Part shown: piece by piece, positions 38,225 to 47,859 of the stretch
How the letters are laid out: every line of letters starts with the position of its first letter
Numbering within the stretch: the stretch's first letter is position 1
From: a virus
Virus record (IMG/VR): IMGVR_UViG_3300010354_000089
Span: 1-63,004 of that record
DNA length: 63,004 nt
Reading direction: 5' to 3' (one strand)
Made by a program: the position numbers and the translations under genes
The notes under the pieces: generated by a model
The model's input: only the letters and a program-made list of their open reading frames with translations
Told to the model about the DNA's origin: nothing
Databases searched by the model: none

Positions 38225-40239
38225 GTTGTAGCCCACCTAACATTTATTTTTCCAATCCAACCATCAAGAGAATCTACAGAGCTAACGTAGTGACTTGTTT
38301 TAGTTGTTCCTAAAGCCCCTCTTGTTTTAACTCTGTATCTGCCAGTTGGCTTTATTGATGGTACATATGCTGTGCCGTCTGGTGTTTGATTTACAAAAGC
38401 ATCACCTTTATATTTTAATAAATCGCTTGGACCAGTTATGTCTACATACTTTGTTTGAAAAGTATTTACCTGTGTATAAGAGTATTCTATTGCATCATAT
38501 TCTACAATTTCTGAGTTAATTAAAATATAACCAGAAAAACTATACAAAACATCATCTTTATTAATAGCATTTTCATATAAATCTATTGGCTCTAATGTCA
38601 TATAATGCTTAGAGTTTGGCGTGATAGCTGGGTCTGCGGTTGCCAATAAATTATCTTTTAGCGATGCTGCAGCCAGCCAAGTATCTCCAGAATCCCAAAT
38701 TTTATGACTGCTATTTTCATATGTCGATATTGCAGTTGTATAGTATATTACTTTTACTTGATTTGCTGTAGGCAAAACTTCTTTTTGTAACTTTACTATG
38801 TTTGCTAACTCTGATCCATTATTTGTATTTCTAAAAGTCCAGTCTATTGCTCTTGCATTATCGTATAAATAATCTCTTGTATAAAATTGCAATACGTTGT
38901 TCTCGTCCACAACTGCGCTTATTTGAGCATCTCTACATAACTCTTGTATGTTAGACCAAACTGTTTGAGTGCTATCGCTCCACCAATAATTTGGAGATAT
39001 AATAGAGGTGTCAGAAATATTTCCAGCAGATATCTTATAGTTAAAATTATAATTTACAAATCCAACAGAATCAAGCATTTGTCTGAGGATGGCAGCCGAA
39101 GAATACTTTTCACAAACCATGTCTGGGCAAATTGTATCTTGCAATATCTTAGCAGAATCTAAAGCAAATATTTGTGTTTCTCCATATTCACCAATTGACC
39201 AACTGTCTAGTAAGAATGTGCCTTGATTTACTTTGAAATACTTTCCAGCAGAATCTTGTAGATTCCCTTGTGAATCATAAATTTTAATAAAAGATTTTAT
39301 TTCAGCTCCTTTTAACAAGTATATTCTGTCTGCCGATATTGTGTCTGTGTTTAAGTATGTTTTAAATTTTATTGTATTTTGTTGATAAGCGTTTAAGTCA
39401 ACAGTACATGAGTTTGCTGTTACAGTTCCAACTGGAAGCAAATCTTCTGTGCTAGATGAACTTTCTTTGTTAATCTGCATAGACACTAGATGGGTAGAAA
39501 GATCTTGAACCCAGTGTGGTGCTATCTCAACAACTCCAATATATCCGCCTGGATTTGTTGCAGAAAGAGATATGTTATTAAATGATTTTGTTGCTGAAAG
39601 ATTTAGAGTAGACTCGTCTGTAGACCAAGTAGTTCCATTATAATATAAAGATAATGTTCCAGCCTCATATTGATTTGATGTAAAGCTTACTATCTGTGAG
39701 GATGTTCCAGAAGCAACTGACTGACCGTCCAAAGAAACCGTCCAGGCAGAAGGTGTTGCATGTGATATTTCAAACTTAATTACAATTTTATTTGCTAAAA
39801 CATTTTTTGCAGAAGCGTTTGCATTTTTGTAAGATATTGTTATTCCAGCATTTGTATTTAAAGGGGTAATCCAATATTTATAGTACACATCTGCTGATGG
39901 ATAATACACTCTATACTTAGTATTTAGCTTAGGGTTATATGTTAAATTTTTTGGATCAGTCCATGTACCTGCTGGAATATCTCCATCTATAGCGTACTTA
40001 ACTCCAGCACCTGTTGGTCGATAGCTTTTAACTATGGTGTCTAGTGGGAAAAGCTTTTTAAAAGGCTGACGTCCGTTGATTGTTGTGTAATTACTTGTAC
40101 TTGTAATTGTTGAATAATTAAAGTCAACCATTGAATTAATGTTAATGTCATACAAACAACCAATGTTTGAGCTTACGCTAACATTATTTTTTAATATAGT
40201 TTGTACTCTATTTGTAGAGTCTCCTGGAACGGTGATCAT
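38221..40239 (-). CDS. Tail tip/hub-associated minor tail protein
   Basis: A 672-residue protein with many beta strands. It begins MITVPGDSTNRVQTILKNN. The middle has a Thr/Ser-rich beta region (ATKSFNNISLSATNPGGYIG), and the segment FAQ-like YSSAAILRQMLDSVGF... with NVLQFYTRDYLYDNARAIDW matches tail-hub proteins that contain a split phage base plate domain. It follows the distal tail-like gene and overlaps the next as ATGA. It is the probable Dit/Tal-equivalent centre of the tip. A GGAAGAGG site precedes the ATG. Confidence 0.65.
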   Translation of the reverse strand: MITVPGDSTNRVQTILKNNVSVSSNIGCLYDININSMVDFNYSTITSTSNYTTINGRQPFKKLFPLDTIVKSYRPTGAGVKYAIDGDIPAGTWTDPKNLTYNPKLNTKYRVYYPSADVYYKYWITPLNTNAGITISYKNANASAKNVLANKIVIKFEISHATPSAWTVSLDGQSVASGTSSQIVSFTSNQYEAGTLSLYYNGTTWSTDESTLNLSATKSFNNISLSATNPGGYIGVVEIAPHWVQDLSTHLVSMQINKESSSSTEDLLPVGTVTANSCTVDLNAYQQNTIKFKTYLNTDTISADRIYLLKGAEIKSFIKIYDSQGNLQDSAGKYFKVNQGTFLLDSWSIGEYGETQIFALDSAKILQDTICPDMVCEKYSSAAILRQMLDSVGFVNYNFNYKISAGNISDTSIISPNYWWSDSTQTVWSNIQELCRDAQISAVVDENNVLQFYTRDYLYDNARAIDWTFRNTNNGSELANIVKLQKEVLPTANQVKVIYYTTAISTYENSSHKIWDSGDTWLAAASLKDNLLATADPAITPNSKHYMTLEPIDLYENAINKDDVLYSFSGYILINSEIVEYDAIEYSYTQVNTFQTKYVDITGPSDLLKYKGDAFVNQTPDGTAYVPSIKPTGRYRVKTRGALGTTKTSHYVSSVDSLDGWIGKINVRWATT

Positions 40240-40710
40240 TTACACCTCTTCCATTGTTAATGAAACATCCCAGAATGGTTGTGTTCCACGCTTTACAACA
40301 CTAAAAGAACAATCTGTAAATGAAACTGAATACTCCTCATAACCTGAAGATTCTTGACTCTGTCCAGTTTTTGCAAGATTTACTCTTATTAAAAAAGAAC
40401 CTTGACCTTCTACGCTGTCATAGAAAGATCTTAAATCTTCTGCTCCCCATGCTCCGTCTACTGTAAACGTTCTGTATGATGGAAGCATTGTCCAAGATAG
40501 ATTAAATCTATTTTTATCAGCAACAAAATATTTTCTTAAATTGCCATTAGACATTCTTTGAGATTTTTCAAATCTTATTGGGTCTATGCTAAATTCTTTT
40601 CTATTATGTTCTGTTACTTTATTCCAAACTAATGTGGTGCCAGCAGGAGTTGCAAGCAAGTCTTTTGCTTGTATTAATAATATAGAACCTCTTGGTAGTG
40701 ATCCTGGCAT
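40240..40710 (-). CDS. Distal-tail-like minor tail protein
   Basis: A 156-residue protein directly after the tape measure in transcription order. WGAEDLRSFYDSVEGQGSFL followed by IRVNLAKTGQ and a final SFSVVKRGTQPFWDVSLTMEEV is the style of short siphovirus distal-tail domains, in which the last strands describe a Dit-like beta sandwich. It overlaps the tape measure stop as TAATG. Function is inferred from position and size. Confidence 0.6.
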   Translation of the reverse strand: MPGSLPRGSILLIQAKDLLATPAGTTLVWNKVTEHNRKEFSIDPIRFEKSQRMSNGNLRKYFVADKNRFNLSWTMLPSYRTFTVDGAWGAEDLRSFYDSVEGQGSFLIRVNLAKTGQSQESSGYEEYSVSFTDCSFSVVKRGTQPFWDVSLTMEEV

Positions 40711-43700
40711 TATGCATTTCCTCCATAAGATATATTTGCTCCGCCTTGTCTAATAGACCTTGCAGTTTTTGTTTCAATCATATTAACAGCAATTGTTGCT
40801 ATCTCTCTTGCATCTTGACCTGGCTGTGCATATACAGACATATTGTTTACAATATTGACTGGGCCTGATGATGAGTCTGGCATTCCGCTAAAATTAATTT
40901 TTGATTTTGTTGGGACATCAAATGCTGGCATACCCATTCTACCAAGTTTATGTAAAAATTCAAGATTGTCATAGCCAATATTTCTTGCCGCTAACTCGCT
41001 AAACATATATTCGCCATTAGAAGCCATAATAGGAATACTATCTGATGTCCCTGTTCCTGGGCCTTTTATCAGACCAGCAGTTGCATACTTCTTTCTTCCA
41101 ATAAGCCCGCCCATTGCAAAGCCGCCCATCTTTGTTTCTACAAGCATTATATTGCCATCTGGCTGAACTCTAAATTTATATTCTTTGTATGTCTTATCTG
41201 ACTTATTTCCAGAAGCTAGCGTGAAGTGATCTCCAGACATAAAGCCTTGTCTTTCAGCATATTTTTTAATTTGCTCTCTTGTGCTATTCATTCCAACTCC
41301 ACCAAATGGTGTCTGCCAGCTCTGCGGAGAAAGACCTGCAACTCTACCCATTGCAAAAGGCTTTGCGCTTGTTCCATCACCAGTAAGATTATTTCTAGCA
41401 AATTTATCAACAGCATTAACAAATTTATCCACTGCAGAGCTAAATGCTCCTGACTCAGCTTTATCTGATGTGAGGTTAATTAAAGACTGGAGTAACTTAA
41501 ATTGTCCAGTTACGCTTCCCTTACCATCAATTCCAAACTGCTTTTTAATTCTTTCAGCTTCTGCCTTTGCAACTCCGCCAGCATCAATTAATGCTTTAAG
41601 TGCTCTATCAACAGCACCAGCAATTTCTTGTGAAGCATTTTTATCTTTCATTTTAGCAGCAAGAGTTTTTGGAGTTTCTCCAGCTAATATTCCAGAAATA
41701 GTAGTTCTAAATGTTCCCAGTGCTGCTTGTGCTGCTGCATTATTTTGAGCAGCTGTATTTTGATTTGTTGCTGCTAACTGTGCACCACTAGCCTTATCTG
41801 ACAAAGCCTCTCTCTGCTTTTCAAGCTTCTTCAATTCAGCATCAGACTTATCAATTATAGCTTGACGAGCAAGCTCTCTTGCTCTATCATCCATAAGCTT
41901 TTGAATATTAAGTTTAGCTCTTGCAGCAGCGGCCATATCTCCAACTGCAACAGCTTGCTGATACTCAATTTGTGCATCTTGAATTTCTTTTTCAATGTCA
42001 GCATTCTTTTGCTGTACATCTAATGCCTTTAATCTAGCGTCTGTTTCTTCTTTAATCTTTTTAATTAATCTATCAATAGCTTTTATTTGATCATCGATGC
42101 TCTTTGTATTTGATAAATTCTTTGCAGCTGTAGTAGCATTTTTAATTGATGTTGTAAGGTCATTATACTTTTTATTTAATGACGACAATGGACCCTTTAC
42201 GTCTTCTGTTGCTGCTGTGGCCGCTGATCCCCATGCCTGCATACCGCTTGCAATATCTGCTGCTGTATTTGAATCCATATTAGATAGATTTAATTTTCCA
42301 CCAAATCCATTTAATAAAAGTTGTGCTTTTGCATATACGCCAAGCAAAGTTTCATTCTTATTAAGAACAGATCCCAGTACAAGATTTTGAGATTTAATTT
42401 GATCTACAGTTTTTTCATCAAGCTTTAGATTGCTTCCCTTTATTCCTCTAATTTTATCAAGAGTAATCTGGACAGCCTTTGTTTGAGTTATTAACTCATT
42501 GTTTTTATCTTTTGTTCCAACTAGCGATTGCTGGTATGACATCAATGCATTTAGCATGTTATCTATTCCCATTGCTAATTCTTCTGCATTAAAACTCTTT
42601 TTGTCAGATAATGTCTTTATTAGAAGTTCTACTTGATATTGTGCAGCACTAGCTTTATCTGTAATTGCTGTAAATGCTTCTGATGTTATAGCACCTATTG
42701 CATAAGCTCCCTTATTAGATGCTTTAATTAAAGCATAAATTTTATTTGTAGCTTCTTCTACGCTCATTCCAGCAGAAATATATTGTTGCTTCAATGAAGC
42801 TGCTAGTCTTAGAACATCTTGTCTTCCACTTAACTTATTAAAGTTTTGAATGGTATCTTTTGCAATTTCTTTTGCATCAGCAATTGCTTCATTCAATTCT
42901 TTAATAGTAAGAGTTAAGCCGCTAACCCCAGTTTTATTTAAAGCTTGGAATGCAGAAATATTAGCTTCTCTTGTAAGCTTTAATTGATCTTGTACCTCTT
43001 TTAACTTATCTGTAAACGATACATATGTAAGCCCAACCTCAGACATTGTTTTTTCAGTTGGAGCAAATGCTGCTCTATTTGCTTTACCCACATCTTCATA
43101 ATGCTTCTTTAGCTTCATTAAGCCTGCGCCAACACCAAGAATTGTTGTTATAACTGCTACTGGTGGTGCGAGTCTTCCTAATAATCCAGCAATAGACTTT
43201 AAAGCACTTCCGCTTGAAGCAATACCTTTTATTGCAGAAAATACTCTATGTATTGGAAGGAATGATGCTGCTAGCCCAGCCATTTGGATTGCCTGTCCTG
43301 TTTGTCCACCAACCATTGAACCAGCAACTGTTGCACCTAAACCTATTCCAATTTGTGCACCAACGCCAGAGCCCATTCCAGAAGCTGCAGAACCAAAGCT
43401 AGTCATTCTTCTAGTAGAGTATCTTGCGTTTGCCATAAAGCCTTCGCTTGCTGCTGGCCTTACTAGATCTCCGTCTTGCAAATACTGAACTCCCTTTACC
43501 ATTCCGCCATTATTAAATCTAACTCTTCTAGGCATTGGGGCTCTTGAAAGCTTAGCTTGAAGTGTTTTTAATAATAAATTGTATCTTGAAGGAGCAATCT
43601 TTGGACCAATATGGCCACGCTCAGATCCAAAAACCTGAGTTATAGTTGATCCTCTTCCAAGTGGACCAGTATATCTATTTGCAGGAGTTTCATCATAAAG

Positions 43701-46700
43701 CTCTTGAGCTAAATTAAAATGAGTTAAATTTTGTCCGCCAGAGAATCCACTACCAGTTCCTACTAAATGTCTTGGCATTGTTACATTATCAAATCCTACA
43801 TTTCTTAAGGAGCCTTTAAGAATTCCCTTTCCAGATTCATTTCTCTGGTGTCCCATCATTAAAAGCTCTTCTGCGAATCTAACTCTTCTTCCTAGAGTAG
43901 GACTTACTCTTGAAACACCCTTAAGATATTTCATTGCAATTCCGCCTGCTACTTTTTCAAAATACTTATTATTTACCTTAACATTTCCTTTAGCAGAAAA
44001 TGTTCTAACTATATCTCTGTAGGCTAACTTTAATGCTCTTTGCAAATCTGTTTTATCATAACCAAGTCTTAATCCTTGTTCATAAAACATTGCCATTGGA
44101 TGCAAGCCTCTTGCATGCAACTGCTGTAAATCATCTGCTAAAAATGCACCAGTTAAATTAATTGATGGTCTGTTTCCAGCTAAAGCTTGGTTTGCTTCTC
44201 TTCCCTGATGTATCATCATTGCTGGCATAAATCCGCTTCCGCCTTCATTGATTGCTCTTAAAAGTGGAAGTGTTGTTTGATTAACTGCATCTTTTCTAAC
44301 AACGAATTCTCCTGGGGTAAGCATTGCTGGAACCTTGTCTGTATTTCCAGATCCAGGAACAATGTCTCCAGTAGCAAATCTCTTTGGTCTTGTAGTTTCA
44401 ATACTGTATGGTGCACCAAATGTTTTGACTCCTAAACCTCTAGCAATTTTATTTAGTAGGTCTCTTGTTCTTCCTGGTCTAGCCAGCTCTTTCATGTTAG
44501 ACTTACCTTCTGGATTTACAATTGGCTGATTTAAAAGAGGAACAGAAGTCATGTTTATTGTTCTTCCTTGTTGAGCAGCAATATCTGCAGCGCTTTGAGC
44601 AATCATCATTTCTATTTGTTTGTTTAAAGCAATAATCTTTGCTCTTGCTTGATCTACTGTTATTTTGCCAGCTTGTAATTGAGCAACAATTGCTGCTGAT
44701 TCTTGAGCTGCCTTTTGAGTTAATGTAGTCATAGAAGGCAATAAAGCTTGATAAGAATCAGAAAGTTCTGCTGTTATCAATCCTGTTGTTGCTACTTCTT
44801 TCTTTAGCTTTGCTATTTCTGCTTGTGATTGCATTGCTAAAGCACCAGTCATTGCATGCCACTTTGCCGCTTCTTCTGCAACTATACCTGTAGAAACTCC
44901 CTTTATTGATGTTAGTCCTGGAACCTTTGGTAAATCTCCTTGCATGTATATCTGCGGGTTTGCACCAATTCTTTGATTTACTTTAGGTGCACCAGGAACA
45001 ACACCAAATATAGTTTGAGCCAATCTTTCGTCCTGGGTCATTCCAGCAACAGGATTTAAATGAGACATAGACCTTGTGTCCTGTGCGCTAATTAATGGAT
45101 GGTTTGGATCAACTACTCTTGAACCAATCAAAGGATTTCCAGCCATAGTAGTAAATGCTGGTGCTAGTGATATTGCTCCACTTTTTGCCTTTTGCTCAAG
45201 TAAAGTAAATTCTGCAATTAATGCCTCTATAGATGTTTTTAAAACAGATGCTGCTTTTGCATCACTATAAAATGTTTTTTCTACTAGGCTGCCAGCTTTT
45301 TCTGCAGCAAGTATTTCTGGGGTAAGCATGCGCCAACCTTCGCCGCCTTTAAACAATGCTTTAAAATGAGCAACTCCTTTAATTATATATCCAAAGAAGT
45401 TTGCTAAAACACCAGTTAACATAATTACTGGTCCTATGATTGCAGTAAGTCCTCCAGCAAATGTTAATATTTGTTTAATTGGTCCAGGTAAATTATTAAC
45501 AAATTTAACAATACTATCTGTTACATTAATAAAGAATGTCTGTACCTTTAAAAATTCTTCGCCAATTTCTGCAAGGTTGGCTCTTAGAGACTCAATTGCT
45601 CTATTATATTTACCAGCCGCAGACTCTGTAACTGCTTTTAATTCTCGATCAGCGATTGCTCCTAGTTCTTGAGTACTGGCTTTCATTAGCTCTAATACTT
45701 GTAAAGTCTGGCTTCCCTCTTTTCCTAAATTATTAAATAAAGCATTTAGTCTTGAAAACTGGAATTTTCCAAACAACTGCTCAATAGCCTGTTGCTTTTG
45801 TAGCGGATCTAGTTTATCTAGCGCTGCTTGTAGCTCTAATAGTGTTGCTGTTAAGTTTCCAGCATTATTTGTTACAATCCCCTTTAGATCAATTCCAAGC
45901 TCTGCAAACTTTTCTGTTGCAACTTTTGTTGGATTAATTAAAGAAGCAAGTGATGACTTTAATGCGTTAGCGCCTTCTGTTGCATTTACTCCACCTTCAC
46001 GCATAGCTGTTAGGTATAATGCTAAATCTTGTACGCTTCCACCAAGACCTTGAATAACTGGTCCAGCTTTAGGAATAGCTTCTACTAAATCTGCTAGAGT
46101 TGTTGATGTCTGGTTTTCAACTGCGTTAAGGAAGTTAATTGAGTCAGAAAGTTGATCTGTATTTTGCTTAAATGCACTTTGAACTGCAAGTGTTGCTTTC
46201 ATGGCTTCTTGTCTATCTACTTCACCAAGAACTGCAAGCCTACTTGTTTCTTTTAATGAGCCTAGTAATTCAGTACCTTCTTTTCCAGTTGCTGCAATAT
46301 CTGCAGCAAGAGAAATACTTTCTTTAAATGATACACCGTAACCAGCAGACAATTCTTTTGCGGTTGCAGCTACATCTTCTCTAATTCTAGCTAGTTCCTC
46401 AGAAGATGTTCTTGCTAGACCACCGTAGACCTTTGTTAATCTTGTTAATTCTGCATCTGCTTCTCTAAATGCTTTTGCTGCTGCAACGCCAAATGCGGCA
46501 AGCGGTACAGTTAAACCAACAGTAAGCTGACGACCTGCCCACTGAGTGTTCTTACCCCAGTTAATTAATTGAACTCCGCCATCTTGAATTACTCTATTCA
46601 TGATAGCTAGTTCTTGTCTAGCTAAAGCTGTTTTATTTTTAACTTCATTTAAGCCTTGTGGGATATGCACGTTATACTGCATAAGTCCCTCAGCATTTTT

Positions 46701-47081
46701 ACCAAGTGGCTGAATAACTGCATTTTGTAAAGCAACTTGCTGTTTTGCAAGCTCTCTAATTAACCCGCCAGATGTTTTAGTATGCTCTTGAAATGTTCTG
46801 AAATAGTCTCTTAACTTTAATTTTCCGCCATCAAGATTTTTACCAAACTTTTCTACGTCTGATGTTAGTGTTACGAAGTGTGTAGAGAACTGTCCAGTTC
46901 TTCTTAAGCTTTCAGCAAAGGATCTATTAACTAATGCAACCTGATTAGTTAACTTAACATCAGATTGTATAATTTGTTGCTGTAATTTAGATAGCGACGC
47001 TGTAACCCTATTGACATTTGCAATAAGGTCTGAGAAGTCGGCATTAGCGACTATATTCGTAACTATTCTTTCATCAGCCAT
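40710..47081 (-). CDS. Tail tape measure protein
   Basis: A 2123-residue protein, the longest in the window, which sets tail length. The N-terminal half is helical and coiled (VNRVTASLSKLQQQIIQSDV). The early segment GRQLTVGLTVPLAAFGVAAA and the TMP core ESISLAADIAATGKEGTELL match the phage_TMP domain. Hydrophobic segments include LTFAGGLTAIIGPVIMLTGV. A cysteine-free region with GDIVPGSGNTDKVPAMLTPGEFVVRK, repeated near the C-terminus as GTGTSDSIPIMASNGEYMFS, is a recurrent loop in tape measures of this group. It is preceded by the frameshifted chaperone genes. Predicted tail length, if 1.5 angstrom per residue held over the helical part, would be of the order of 300 nm. Confidence 0.92.
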   Translation of the reverse strand: MADERIVTNIVANADFSDLIANVNRVTASLSKLQQQIIQSDVKLTNQVALVNRSFAESLRRTGQFSTHFVTLTSDVEKFGKNLDGGKLKLRDYFRTFQEHTKTSGGLIRELAKQQVALQNAVIQPLGKNAEGLMQYNVHIPQGLNEVKNKTALARQELAIMNRVIQDGGVQLINWGKNTQWAGRQLTVGLTVPLAAFGVAAAKAFREADAELTRLTKVYGGLARTSSEELARIREDVAATAKELSAGYGVSFKESISLAADIAATGKEGTELLGSLKETSRLAVLGEVDRQEAMKATLAVQSAFKQNTDQLSDSINFLNAVENQTSTTLADLVEAIPKAGPVIQGLGGSVQDLALYLTAMREGGVNATEGANALKSSLASLINPTKVATEKFAELGIDLKGIVTNNAGNLTATLLELQAALDKLDPLQKQQAIEQLFGKFQFSRLNALFNNLGKEGSQTLQVLELMKASTQELGAIADRELKAVTESAAGKYNRAIESLRANLAEIGEEFLKVQTFFINVTDSIVKFVNNLPGPIKQILTFAGGLTAIIGPVIMLTGVLANFFGYIIKGVAHFKALFKGGEGWRMLTPEILAAEKAGSLVEKTFYSDAKAASVLKTSIEALIAEFTLLEQKAKSGAISLAPAFTTMAGNPLIGSRVVDPNHPLISAQDTRSMSHLNPVAGMTQDERLAQTIFGVVPGAPKVNQRIGANPQIYMQGDLPKVPGLTSIKGVSTGIVAEEAAKWHAMTGALAMQSQAEIAKLKKEVATTGLITAELSDSYQALLPSMTTLTQKAAQESAAIVAQLQAGKITVDQARAKIIALNKQIEMMIAQSAADIAAQQGRTINMTSVPLLNQPIVNPEGKSNMKELARPGRTRDLLNKIARGLGVKTFGAPYSIETTRPKRFATGDIVPGSGNTDKVPAMLTPGEFVVRKDAVNQTTLPLLRAINEGGSGFMPAMMIHQGREANQALAGNRPSINLTGAFLADDLQQLHARGLHPMAMFYEQGLRLGYDKTDLQRALKLAYRDIVRTFSAKGNVKVNNKYFEKVAGGIAMKYLKGVSRVSPTLGRRVRFAEELLMMGHQRNESGKGILKGSLRNVGFDNVTMPRHLVGTGSGFSGGQNLTHFNLAQELYDETPANRYTGPLGRGSTITQVFGSERGHIGPKIAPSRYNLLLKTLQAKLSRAPMPRRVRFNNGGMVKGVQYLQDGDLVRPAASEGFMANARYSTRRMTSFGSAASGMGSGVGAQIGIGLGATVAGSMVGGQTGQAIQMAGLAASFLPIHRVFSAIKGIASSGSALKSIAGLLGRLAPPVAVITTILGVGAGLMKLKKHYEDVGKANRAAFAPTEKTMSEVGLTYVSFTDKLKEVQDQLKLTREANISAFQALNKTGVSGLTLTIKELNEAIADAKEIAKDTIQNFNKLSGRQDVLRLAASLKQQYISAGMSVEEATNKIYALIKASNKGAYAIGAITSEAFTAITDKASAAQYQVELLIKTLSDKKSFNAEELAMGIDNMLNALMSYQQSLVGTKDKNNELITQTKAVQITLDKIRGIKGSNLKLDEKTVDQIKSQNLVLGSVLNKNETLLGVYAKAQLLLNGFGGKLNLSNMDSNTAADIASGMQAWGSAATAATEDVKGPLSSLNKKYNDLTTSIKNATTAAKNLSNTKSIDDQIKAIDRLIKKIKEETDARLKALDVQQKNADIEKEIQDAQIEYQQAVAVGDMAAAARAKLNIQKLMDDRARELARQAIIDKSDAELKKLEKQREALSDKASGAQLAATNQNTAAQNNAAAQAALGTFRTTISGILAGETPKTLAAKMKDKNASQEIAGAVDRALKALIDAGGVAKAEAERIKKQFGIDGKGSVTGQFKLLQSLINLTSDKAESGAFSSAVDKFVNAVDKFARNNLTGDGTSAKPFAMGRVAGLSPQSWQTPFGGVGMNSTREQIKKYAERQGFMSGDHFTLASGNKSDKTYKEYKFRVQPDGNIMLVETKMGGFAMGGLIGRKKYATAGLIKGPGTGTSDSIPIMASNGEYMFSELAARNIGYDNLEFLHKLGRMGMPAFDVPTKSKINFSGMPDSSSGPVNIVNNMSVYAQPGQDAREIATIAVNMIETKTARSIRQGGANISYGGNA

Positions 47082-47091
47082 TTATAGACGA

Positions 47092-47463
47092 TTACTCCTT
47101 GCTGTATCCTAATCCCATTCCAATTCCAAATCCAGCATTCTGTGCTAAACCTCCTTGCAATGATACTACGTCATCACTGCTAGTATTTATACCTAATGCC
47201 CGTCTTTGAATATCTTCAAAGGAAGGACCTTCTTTTTCTTCTTCTTCATCTTCCATCTTAATTCCTTTAAGACTTGCTAAGAACTTTCTATCCTCGTGTT
47301 CCTTTTTCTTAAAGGCTTTCAATGTTTGAATAAGTTCTGGCATTGAAAGATTTTCTTCTAGCTCTTCGTAATTTTTCCAATTACCTAAAAGAAAAACTTC
47401 TCCTTCTAAAGCGGCTAGATCTAGTTCTGACCAGCCAGAACTGCTGCCGCTAGTAGGTTTGGG
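47092..47463 (-). CDS. Tail assembly chaperone, frameshifted C-terminal part (gpT-like)
   Basis: The open frame that continues after a -1 shift at 47457-47463. It has no usable start of its own before the overlap; TTG 47487 lacks a ribosome-binding site. From the shift it encodes PTSGSSSGWSELDLAALEGE (start of the extension), then a helical acidic region (NWKNYEELEENLSMPELIQTL, KEEEEK-type) and a glycine-rich end (GFGIGMGLGY). This matches the gpG-T type of siphovirus chaperones that bind the tape measure. The fused product would run from 47753 to 47092. Confidence 0.8.
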   Translation of the reverse strand, partial: PKPTSGSSSGWSELDLAALEGEVFLLGNWKNYEELEENLSMPELIQTLKAFKKKEHEDRKFLASLKGIKMEDEEEEKEGPSFEDIQRRALGINTSSDDVVSLQGGLAQNAGFGIGMGLGYSKE

Positions 47464-47753
47464 TCGTCTAGTTTGATTCCCCCGCAAACTTCAAGAATGC
47501 GATTAATAGTTGGTACATCAAGTGCGTCTTCTAATGCATCTCTATTGCTGACTAATTCTGGCAATTGCTTTTCTAAAGCTACTGCACAAGCGTCAATTAA
47601 TATTGTTAGAGTTTCTTCTTCAGAAGTAATTTCTGCTGTCTTTTGAATTACCACCATGAACTTTCTAAGCTCTTTAATGGTAAGCGGTTTTAATTTAACA
47701 ACTGCTCCATTTTGTAGGGTAATTTCTTCTATGTTATATACCGTATTGGCCAA
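47421..47753 (-). CDS. Tail assembly chaperone (gpG-like)
   Basis: A 110-residue protein from TTG 47753 (MANTVYNIEEITLQNG), chosen because AGGAGG lies six bases upstream; a longer reading from TTG 47780 runs through that site and is rejected. Helices with EETLTILIDACAVALEKQLP and EDALDVPTINRILEVCGG fit the gpG-type chaperones which coat the tape measure during tail assembly. It stops at 47421, but a slippery heptamer near its end lets some ribosomes continue in the -1 frame. Confidence 0.8.
   Translation of the reverse strand: MANTVYNIEEITLQNGAVVKLKPLTIKELRKFMVVIQKTAEITSEEETLTILIDACAVALEKQLPELVSNRDALEDALDVPTINRILEVCGGIKLDDPNLLAAAVLAGQN
47423..47463 (-). promoter_or_regulatory. Programmed -1 ribosomal frameshift signal
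   Basis: Minus strand CCCAAAC (47463-47457) in the 0-frame as C CCA AAC, the canonical X XXY YYZ heptamer, at codons DD-P-N. A perfect seven-pair hairpin AGTTCTG-GCTGGT-CAGAACT (47442-47423) starts 14 bases downstream. Shifting gives CCC AAA then the frame of the downstream chaperone part. Confidence 0.8.
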
Positions 47754-47782
47754 TTTAATCCTCCTAGGATCTAGTCTCAATT

Positions 47783-47791
47783 ATTATAACA
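47783..47791 (-). promoter_or_regulatory. Extended -10 promoter of the chaperone/tape measure genes
   Basis: TGTTATAAT on the minus strand (-10 at 47788-47783), with a poor -35 (TTGTAG) 17 bases upstream. It sits directly after the terminator of the tail tube gene. The leader contains the short dyad CTAG-ATC-CTAG before AGGAGG. Confidence 0.5.
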
Positions 47792-47811
47792 TATAGGTTT
47801 TAATACTACAA

Positions 47812-47842
47812 GCAAAAAGCCCTCAATATTATATTGAGGGCC
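47812..47842 (-). terminator. Terminator after the major tail protein gene
   Basis: A ten-pair hairpin GCCCTCAATA-TAA-TATTGAGGGC followed by TTTTTGCTTG on the minus strand, 19 bases after the stop. A clear rho-independent terminator that isolates the highly expressed tail tube gene. Confidence 0.85.
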
Positions 47843-47859
47843 TTGCTCACTTAATTAAA

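Noticed and set aside
47463-47487. CGGGGGA as the slippery site of the chaperone frameshift
   Set aside because: The -1 slip there needs a Gly tRNA to re-pair with CGG at the first position. CCCAAAC lies a few codons later in the exact X XXY YYZ frame and is much better.
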